Position numbers and translations under genes: made by a program. 64,000 bases of DNA. Origin: Rhynchopus euleeides (lineage: Eukaryota; Euglenozoa; Diplonemea; Diplonemida; Diplonemidae). Shown here one piece after another: positions 57,003 through 64,000 of the stretch; the first letter of the stretch is position 1, and each line of letters begins with the position of its first letter. The stretch lies in the NCBI GenBank assembly GCA_963210315.1, contig OY723279.1:186001-250000 (forward strand), in the 5' to 3' direction. A model generated the notes under the pieces. It saw only the letters and a list, made by a program, of their open reading frames with translations. It did not search any database and was not told the origin of the DNA.

Positions 57003-58370
57003 ACCTTTTTTCACCTTTTTTCGTCAGCTGATTGAGGGTGTGATATGAGGGTTCTATCCAACAAGGATATCAAGGCGGCACTTTCAAAGTCCTGCCAAGG
57101 ACAGCGCCACGTGGGTGTGTGCTTCTGATATATGTTATGTCATCATGTGAACCCTCCCCAGCGTGTGCCAACATCCCTGACACGCTCACGAAAAGCATGA
57201 CACGGAGAAAACAGGTGCCGAAACAACCTGCCGAGCACACGGGTGGTGCCACGTTGATCCACGCAGCGATCTCCCATGACAGGAATCCTTGTCGCCACGG
57301 CAGAGTCGCCGCAGACTGTGGGAGAGGTGTCGCCAGTCACCTTGAGGTTGCAGTGTGTCATCAGGCTAAGACCCGTGCCCTCTTCACCTCCCCTGTTAGG
57401 TTGCTCCCATATCGTTGCCTGCTTTGGGGCCTGAAGGACATAGGGGTCCAGCAGGCACTTGAGCATCGCAAGGCATGAGTGGCTGTTTCAAACTCCTGGT
57501 GCAAGCACCCGTCATGGTCTGGGGAAGCCCTCCCAGGTAGTTTAACGTCTTGCCCAGGACAAAAGTTGTCGTCGCAGGAGTCCACCTCCTCGTCGCCGCC
57601 GTTCGAGGGGCCACCCGCGGAGTGCCCATCGCCGCTGCCGTCATCATCAGCAGAGCACATCTCGCTGTCCTCGTCAGTGGGGGGTTCGTGGTGGCCCACC
57701 TCGCAGCAGGTTTCCGCCTTGGCGCATGCACCACACCTCGTCATCTTGTGCTTCTTGCAGCACCGTACAGACAGGCCGTCGTCATGCGAGTGGTGCGCGC
57801 GACAGCACGCTTCCAGATGCGTCTGGTAGTTGCGCTCCTGGCCTTCGCAGAGGTCGCACCTAGGTTTTGAGTGCGCGTTGCAGACCCGCGTCTTGTCGTG
57901 TATGGCCAGGTGATCAGGTACAAGCACTGGAGAGGCGCTACGGGTCGGTCCAGGCCCGGGGGTTTCCCACGCTGCGGCACGCCCTGCTCTGTTAATCCCG
58001 GAGTAGTCTGGGTATACGTCACTACCCCAGGTCAGGTCGCCCTTCTGGACCCGCGCGGCACGTTTGGCGCTGTTCTCAATGGCGGTGATCGTCTCAGCGC
58101 CACCGGCAAAGATGGGTCTGGGGACGACGCCGCCCCATACTTCCCCTGCGCCGACGGAGGAGAGGCACCCCACTCGGTCCTGCCGCTCGGCAGGCCACGG
58201 CTTACCGAGTTGTGTGCGTTGGCAGAGTTGCATCATGTGCTTCATCAACGTCCATAGGACACGTCCACGCTCCCTGAGTGGCGGGAGGGGGAGGTCGCTG
58301 GTCCCTTCCGTCGCCCGGGGGAGCTGCATGCCTGTGTACACCTCGAAGTCGAGAGCGAGCTCAATGTTGT
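57003..58370 (-). mobile_element. LINE array unit 1: truncated copy with a different 3' end
   Basis: 58370 down to 57572 matches the LINE ORF2 C-terminus (Cys/His-rich tail up to the CDDN acidic stretch). From 57571 down to 57003 the sequence is unrelated to units 3 and 4: it encodes a different C-terminus (stop near 57361) and 3' untranslated region, yet ends in the same GAAAAAAGGTG tail. The 5' truncation point (AACATTGAGCTCGC) is identical to that of unit 3. Confidence 0.8.
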
Positions 58371-58383
58371 AACCTTTTTTCAC

Positions 58384-58653
58384 CTTTTTTCACCTTTTTT
58401 CGTCAGCTGATTGAGGGTGTGATATGAGGGTTCTATCCAACAAGGATATCAAGGCGGCACTTTCAAAGTCCTGCCAAGGACAGCGCCACGTGGGTGTGTG
58501 CTTCTGATATATGTTATGTCATCATGTGAACCCTCCCCAGCGTGTGCCAACATCCCTGACACGCTCACGAAAAGCATGACACGGAGAAAACAGGTGCCGA
58601 AACAACCTGCCGAGCACACGGGTGGTGCCACGTTGATCCACGCAGCGATCTCC
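58384..58653 (-). mobile_element. LINE array unit 2: fragment of the alternative 3' end
   Basis: Near-identical to 57003-57272, bounded on both sides by ACCTTTTTTC repeats. Confidence 0.8.
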
Positions 58654-58682
58654 TTTTTTCACCTTTTTTCACCTTTTTTCGT

Positions 58683-60805
58683 TTGCTATGTTGGATTAGC
58701 GGATCCGCATCGTACAGAACGTCTACGAAAGACGACGCACGAGAACTGATACGCTATCCAAGTCATTTACTAAGTCACACCACACGGGCGCGATCTGCTC
58801 CTTTCTTTTGTTAAAATAGGGAAAGGCACGTGAACACTGAAGGTCGGAGGCTCCACCGAATGAAGCTCGGAGGGTGATACCTCGGCCGCGCGTTGAAAAT
58901 AGCGCGGGACCTTCCACTTACTGGGAAGGAAGTCTGATGAACGCCTGATCTGGCGGGGGGGGTCAAAAGGGAAAGCCCGGGCTCGGAAACGTTTCTGCCG
59001 ATGGATCTTCGACAGACGAACCTTGTGGGGAATGGGGTCAATCGCGCAAGGGGGAAGTAACCACCTCCATGCCTTGACTTTAGCTGTAGTGAGTGGCCTG
59101 CTTGGCGCATCAAACAGGAAGCCGGTAGCCACTGCTGGAGGTTTCGAGTCAGATTGCCCAACGGCCTTTGTTTTCGAAACAGGGGCGCCCAGGGGGCGGG
59201 GTGAGAGGAACGAGGGGCAATGAGTACCCTTGCAGAGGGGTAGGGGAAGTAAGCCTGGGAAAGGCCGGACGTCCAAGGCGCTAACCGTTGCGCAAGTTGC
59301 AGGCGTTTTTCCCGGTGGCGGGATGTCGGGCGCGCCAAGGGCATCCGCCTCTCTCTTTGCGGCAGATGGGACATGAGGGGGCAGGAAGGTGAATCCAGGT
59401 TCAGACTGCGACGACTGGGCAGTGCGCTTTGATGAAAGCACCTTTGTTGATTTGCCGAGCCCGCCGGTTGTCTGTGTACCCGGGTCAGTGACAAGACGAA
59501 AGGGAGGTGGGGTGTTCTCCGGCAAAGGGGGAGGGGATGCCACGTTGGGGAAAGGTCTAAGCGACGAGATATCAGGACAAGGGCCACTCAAGGAGCTGAC
59601 TACGGTGCAGGTAGCTTGTCTTTTATTGAAAGGCGCGGCATCAGCCACGTCCCGCACGTCAGCCAGCCTCTTAAGCAAGCTAGGAAGAGGCAGGGAAGAG
59701 AGAGAAGGGGCTGGCGGTAGCTCGAGGTCGCAGCATGCCACAACCTCGTCCACATCAGGAGAAGACACATCCGAACAGGGGGGTTCCACCCTCTCTGGCA
59801 CTGGGCCACTCTCATAAACATAACTGGCGGCGCTCTCAGTGGCAACCTGTCCCAGTGCGGTCTCACATCCCTCAGATGGGGGTCCATCATCATCATCGTC
59901 GGCGGCCGCCGAGGGCGCGTCGGCGGCCTCGTCGCGCTCGCTGAGGCCGGCATCCCCGTCTCCGCCCCCAGCGGCAGGGGGACTGTCCCCATCCGCGTCG
60001 TTGTCGTCGCAGGAGTCCACCTCCTCGTCGCCGCCGTTCGAGGGGCCACCCGCGGAGTGCCCATCGCCGCTGCCGTCATCATCAGCAGAGCACATCTCGC
60101 TGTCCTCGTCAGTGGGGGGTTCGTGGTGGCCCACCTCGCAGCAGGTTTCCGCCTTGGCGCATGCACCACACCTCGTCATCTTGTGCTTCTTGCAGCACCG
60201 TACAGACAGGCCGTCGTCATGCGAGTGGTGCGCGCGACAGCACGCTTCCAGATGCGTCTGGTAGTTGCGCTCCTGGCCTTCGCAGAGGTCGCACCTAGGT
60301 TTTGAGTGCGCGTTGCAGACCCGCGTCTTGTCGTGTATGGCCAGGTGATCAGGTACAAGCACTGGAGAGGCGCTACGGGTCGGTCCAGGCCCGGGGGTTT
60401 CCCACGCTGCGGCACGCCCTGCTCTGTTAATCCCGGAGTAGTCTGGGTATACGTCACTACCCCAGGTCAGGTCGCCCTTCTGGACCCGCGCGGCACGTTT
60501 GGCGCTGTTCTCAATGGCGGTGATCGTCTCAGCGCCACCGGCAAAGATGGGTCTGGGGACGACGCCGCCCCATACTTCCCCTGCGCCGACGGAGGAGAGG
60601 CACCCCACTCGGTCCTGCCGCTCGGCAGGCCACGGCTTACCGAGTTGTGTGCGTTGGCAGAGTTGCATCATGTGCTTCATCAACGTCCATAGGACACGTC
60701 CACGCTCCCTGAGTGGCGGGAGGGGGAGGTCGCTGGTCCCTTCCGTCGCCCGGGGGAGCTGCATGCCTGTGTACACCTCGAAGTCGAGAGCGAGCTCAAT
60801 GTTGT
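58683..60805 (-). mobile_element. LINE array unit 3: 5'-truncated copy
   Basis: Carries the last ~670 codons of ORF2 (frame open 60805-58770, TAG stop), 3' untranslated region, and 3' stem-loop at 58720-58734. Nearly identical to the corresponding part of unit 4, with a handful of base changes. Confidence 0.86.
58770..60805 (-). pseudogene. ORF2 C-terminal fragment in unit 3
   Basis: Zinc-rich segment (CNAHSKPRCDLC, CCRAHHSHDDG, CCKKHK, CGAC), then acidic and Pro/Ser-rich tail to the end SRPCGVT. It lacks endonuclease, reverse transcriptase and the first zinc finger, so it is not functional on its own although the frame is open. Confidence 0.8.
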
Positions 60806-60836
60806 AACCTTTTTTCACCTTTTTTCACCTTTTTTC
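60806..60836 (-). repeat. 10-bp tail repeat between array units
   Basis: About three GAAAAAAGGT units on the minus strand between the end of unit 4 and the 5' break of unit 3. Equivalent tracts lie at 58371-58397, 58654-58681 and 57001-57022. Confidence 0.85.
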
Positions 60837-63800
60837 GTTTGCTATGTTGGATTAGCGGATCCGCATCGTACAGAACGTCTACGAAAGACGACGCACGAGA
60901 ACTGATACGCTATCCAAGTCATTTACTAAGTCACACCACACGGGCGCGATCTGCTCCTTTCTTTTGTTAAAATAGGGAAAGGCACGTGAACACTGAAGGT
61001 CGGAGGCTCCACCGAATGAAGCTCGGAGGGTGATACCTCGGCCGCGCGTTGAAAATAGCGCGGGACCTTCCACTTACTGGGAAGGAAGTCTGATGAACGC
61101 CTGATCTGGCGGGGGGGGTCAAAAGGGAAAGCCCGGGCTCGGAAACGTTTCTGCCGATGGATCTTCGACAGACGAACCTTGTGGGGAATGGGGTCAATCG
61201 CGCAAGGGGGAAGTAACCACCTCCATGCCTTGACTTTAGCTGTAGTGAGTGGCCTGCTTGGCGCATCAAACAGGAAGCCGGTAGCCACTGCTGGAGGTTT
61301 CGAGTCAGATTGCCCAACGGCCTTTGTTTTCGAAACAGGGGCGCCCAGGGGGCGGGGTGAGAGGAACGAGGGGCAATGAGTACCCTTGCAGAGGGGTAGG
61401 GGAAGTAAGCCTGGGAAAGGCCGGACGTCCAAGGCGCTAACCGTTGCGCAAGTTGCAGGCGTTTTTCCCGGTGGCGGGATGTCGGGCGCGCCAAGGGCAT
61501 CCGCCTCTCTCTTTGCGGCAGATGGGACATGAGGGGGCAGGAAGGTGAATCCAGGTTCAGACTGCGACGACTGGGCAGTGCGCTTTGATGAAAGCACCTT
61601 TGTTGATTTGCCGAGCCCGCCGGCTGTCTGTGTACCCGGGTCAGTGACAAGACGAAAGGGAGGTGGGGTGTTCTCCGGCAAAGGGGGAGGGGATGCCACG
61701 TTGGGGAAAGGTCTAAGCGACGAGATATCAGGACAAGGGCCACTCAAGGAGCTGACTACGGTGCAGGTAGCTTGTCTTTTATTGAAAGGCGCGGCATCAG
61801 CCACGTCCCGCACGTCAGCCAGCCTCTTAAGCAAGCTAGGAAGAGGCAGGGAAGAGAGAGAAGGGGCTGGCGGTAGCTCGAGGTCGCAGCATGCCACAAC
61901 CTCGTCCACACCAGGAGAAGACACATCCGAACAGGGGGGTTCCACCCTCTCTGGCACTGGGCCACTCTCATAAACATAACTGGCGGCGCTCTCAGTGGCA
62001 ACCTGTCCCAGTGCGGTCTCACATCCCTCAGATGGGGGTCCATCATCATCATCGTCGGCGGCCGCCGAGGGCGCGTCGGCGGCTTCGTCGCGCTCGCTGA
62101 GGCCGGCATCCCCGTCTCCGCCCCCAGCGGCAGGGGGACTGTCCCCATCCGCGTCGTTGTCGTCGCAGGAGTCCACCTCCTCGTCACCGCCGTTCGAGGG
62201 GCCACCCGCGGAGTGCCCATCGCCGCTGCCGTCATCATCAGCAGAGCACATCTCGCTGTCCTCGTCAGTGGGGGGTTCGTGGTGGCCCGCCTCGCAGCAG
62301 GTTTCCGCCTTGGCGCATGCACCACACCTCGTCATCTTGTGCTTCTTGCAGCACCGTACAGACAGGCCGTCGTCATGCGAGTGGTGCGCGCGACAGCACG
62401 CTTCCAGATGCGTCTGGTAGTTGCGCTCCTGGCCTTCGCAGAGGTCGCACCTAGGTTTTGAGTGCGCGTTGCAGACCCGCGTCTTGTCGTGTATGGCCAG
62501 GTGATCAGGTACAAGCACTGGAGAGGCGCTACGGGTCGGTCCAGGCCCGGGGGTTTCCCACGCTGCGGCACGCCCTGCTCTGTTAATCCCGGTGTAGTCT
62601 GGGTATACGTCACTACCCCAGGTCAGGTCGCCCTTCTGGACCCGCGCGGCACGTTTGGCGCTGTTCTCAATGGCGGTGATCGTCTCAGCGCCACCGGCAA
62701 AGATGGGTCTGGGGACGACGCCGCCCCATACTTCCCCTGCGCCGACGGAGGAGAGGCACCCCACTCGGTCCTGCCGCTCGGCAGGCCACGGCTTACCGAG
62801 TTGTGTGCGTTGGCAGAGTTGCATCATGTGCTTCATCAACGTCCATAGGACACGTCCACGCTCCCTGAGTGGCGGGAGGGGGAGGTCGCTGGTCCCTTCC
62901 GTCGTCCGGGGGAGCTGCATGCCTGTGTACACCTCGAAGTCGAGAGCGAGCTCAATGTTCGACACTACGCCCCTATCCGTCCAGCGCAGGGCCTTCAGCC
63001 AACCAGTGAAGGCACGCAGGAGCGCAATGTCAGCCTTCTTCCAGATCCGTTCGCCCGGAGGTACATCGGGGATGCGGGAGAAGTCAAAGTCATGAGGTTC
63101 CGCAGGCAGCGAGAGGGCGGCTGTCCAGGGGTGGACGAGGGGCTTTGCACCACGGCTCTTCGCCTCCAGTTCCCAACGCTTCAGCACAATGCGACCCATC
63201 AGCGTGTGGAGCAGCGTCACGTCGACGTCGAATCCCTCCGGCACGACGCCATAGCGCGCAAGGCACGGGGGCCAGTCAGAGCGGTCCGCGGCAAGTAGAG
63301 GCGCGAATTGGGGCTCAGACCGGACACAGTCGAAGGCACTGCACACCCACCAGAGGTGGTCTGGTGTGTCGTCCAGCACGTCCGCACAGTGTACGCATTT
63401 CTCAGGAGGGGGATCTGCGTTCTCAGCATGGGGGGAGGCAGCATCAGGGTCGTCATCGGCCTCCGAGGCAGCGTCTTCCGACTCCGCTTCCTCATACTCC
63501 TCGGCTTCTTCATCCTCCTCGCACTCTTCTTCCTGCGTCGCCGCGCCCTCATCGGACGGGTCTGGAGGGGAGGAGAGCGCGTCTGAGGCATCATCCCTTT
63601 CACCACCAGAGACGTAGGCGTTGTTGCGGCCCCAGCGCGTCGCGAAGAAGATGCCTCCGATGAGAATCACCGTCAGAGCATGGGCCATCATGGGGTTTTT
63701 GGTGGTGAGGCGCAGCTCATTCGTCCTGAGGTAGTCAACACCATTCTCGATCCCAGCGAAGGAGGGGCGAAATTCGGCGAGCTTCCGCCAGGCGTGCCGG

Positions 63801-64000
63801 CGCAGTTGCTCTCGCAGGGCGTGGTTGCGGGATGAGCGGTCCTCCTGCACCAAGTTCATCTCTCCCAGCGCGCAATCAAGAATGTTGTCGCCCCAGTCAA
63901 GGCCCGCCGCGGGCAGGGCAGTATGCAGCGCAATACCGACTGGGCCGAGGGCATCTTTCGGGGATAGCGTGTCGTGGTCCTCGTACTTCTCCTTGATGGA
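60837..64000 (-). mobile_element. LINE array unit 4 (continues beyond the right edge)
   Basis: The longest copy; its upstream part, including reverse transcriptase, lies outside the window. 3' stem-loop at 60876-60890. Confidence 0.85.
60926..64000 (-). CDS. LINE ORF2, C-terminal part (5' end off the window)
   Basis: The frame is open from the right edge to a TAG at 60926-60928. It begins downstream of the reverse transcriptase and aligns with the LINE at 40060 onward: LGPVGIALHTALPAAG with LGPIGLALKKGLPPAS, and RNHALREQLRRHAWRKLAEF with RNHVLREALRHNIWRRLAIS. An acidic insert is followed by a CCHC finger CVHCADVLDDTPDHLWWVC (about 63340-63400), a conserved domain, the Cys/His-rich tail (about 62270-62480) and a long Ser/Pro-rich C-terminus. 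It is a diverged sister of the 35-42 kb LINE. Confidence 0.84.
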   Translation of the reverse strand, partial: SIKEKYEDHDTLSPKDALGPVGIALHTALPAAGLDWGDNILDCALGEMNLVQEDRSSRNHALREQLRRHAWRKLAEFRPSFAGIENGVDYLRTNELRLTTKNPMMAHALTVILIGGIFFATRWGRNNAYVSGGERDDASDALSSPPDPSDEGAATQEEECEEDEEAEEYEEAESEDAASEADDDPDAASPHAENADPPPEKCVHCADVLDDTPDHLWWVCSAFDCVRSEPQFAPLLAADRSDWPPCLARYGVVPEGFDVDVTLLHTLMGRIVLKRWELEAKSRGAKPLVHPWTAALSLPAEPHDFDFSRIPDVPPGERIWKKADIALLRAFTGWLKALRWTDRGVVSNIELALDFEVYTGMQLPRTTEGTSDLPLPPLRERGRVLWTLMKHMMQLCQRTQLGKPWPAERQDRVGCLSSVGAGEVWGGVVPRPIFAGGAETITAIENSAKRAARVQKGDLTWGSDVYPDYTGINRAGRAAAWETPGPGPTRSASPVLVPDHLAIHDKTRVCNAHSKPRCDLCEGQERNYQTHLEACCRAHHSHDDGLSVRCCKKHKMTRCGACAKAETCCEAGHHEPPTDEDSEMCSADDDGSGDGHSAGGPSNGGDEEVDSCDDNDADGDSPPAAGGGDGDAGLSERDEAADAPSAAADDDDDGPPSEGCETALGQVATESAASYVYESGPVPERVEPPCSDVSSPGVDEVVACCDLELPPAPSLSSLPLPSLLKRLADVRDVADAAPFNKRQATCTVVSSLSGPCPDISSLRPFPNVASPPPLPENTPPPFRLVTDPGTQTAGGLGKSTKVLSSKRTAQSSQSEPGFTFLPPHVPSAAKREADALGAPDIPPPGKTPATCATVSALDVRPFPGLLPLPLCKGTHCPSFLSPRPLGAPVSKTKAVGQSDSKPPAVATGFLFDAPSRPLTTAKVKAWRWLLPPCAIDPIPHKVRLSKIHRQKRFRARAFPFDPPRQIRRSSDFLPSKWKVPRYFQRAAEVSPSELHSVEPPTFSVHVPFPILTKERSRSRPCGVT

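Overview
This is a GC-rich nuclear DNA window from a eukaryote, probably a free-living protist or alga. The only convincing host gene (26334-29655, minus strand) encodes a WSC-domain membrane protein with a Pro/Thr-rich stalk and two short GT-AG introns. Everything else I can identify is mobile DNA, debris of mobile DNA, or simple repeats. No rRNA, tRNA or CRISPR was found, and the species cannot be named from the sequence.

Layout. 1-1.7 kb: a pogo-like DDE transposase cut by the window edge. 2-5.9 kb: MITEs, one with a 125-bp LINE tail inserted in it with a 12-bp target duplication. 6-23.6 kb: almost continuous DNA transposons. These are the hAT-like elements J (5966-7152) and L (10722-11589); the CACG-ended elements A (7954-10539), D1 (12163-15650, inside foldback element H, 12050-16272) and C (16526-23602); and, nested in C, a hAT relic F (17150-20034) which itself contains B (17253-19255), plus element G (21103-22784). 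23.6-26.3 kb: MITEs and small repeats. 26.3-29.7 kb: the WSC gene. 29.7-34.9 kb: no gene, with a 360-bp direct repeat pair and a long CA microsatellite. 34.9-42.7 kb: a nearly full-length LINE with a 2A-like motif between ORF1 and ORF2. 42.9-47.3 kb: hAT-like elements I and K and MITEs. 47.5-51.0 kb: D2, an apparently identical second copy of D. 52-56.7 kb: a tyrosine-recombinase retrotransposon with split direct repeats. 57-64 kb: a head-to-tail array of truncated LINE copies joined at a 10-bp tail repeat.

Most striking pattern. The DNA transposons carry arrays of a short, mostly palindromic motif just inside both ends. Elements with the same core (A, B, C; or J, K, L) carry different motifs, but within one element the left and right arrays match. 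The D and B motifs are 20-bp palindromes differing by symmetric, compensating changes. D encodes two intact proteins, a probable DDE transposase and an orphan basic protein, and could supply the machinery for D and B. The array rule, the D gene pair, the 2A-bearing LINE and the self-nesting LINE array are the best candidates for something undescribed.
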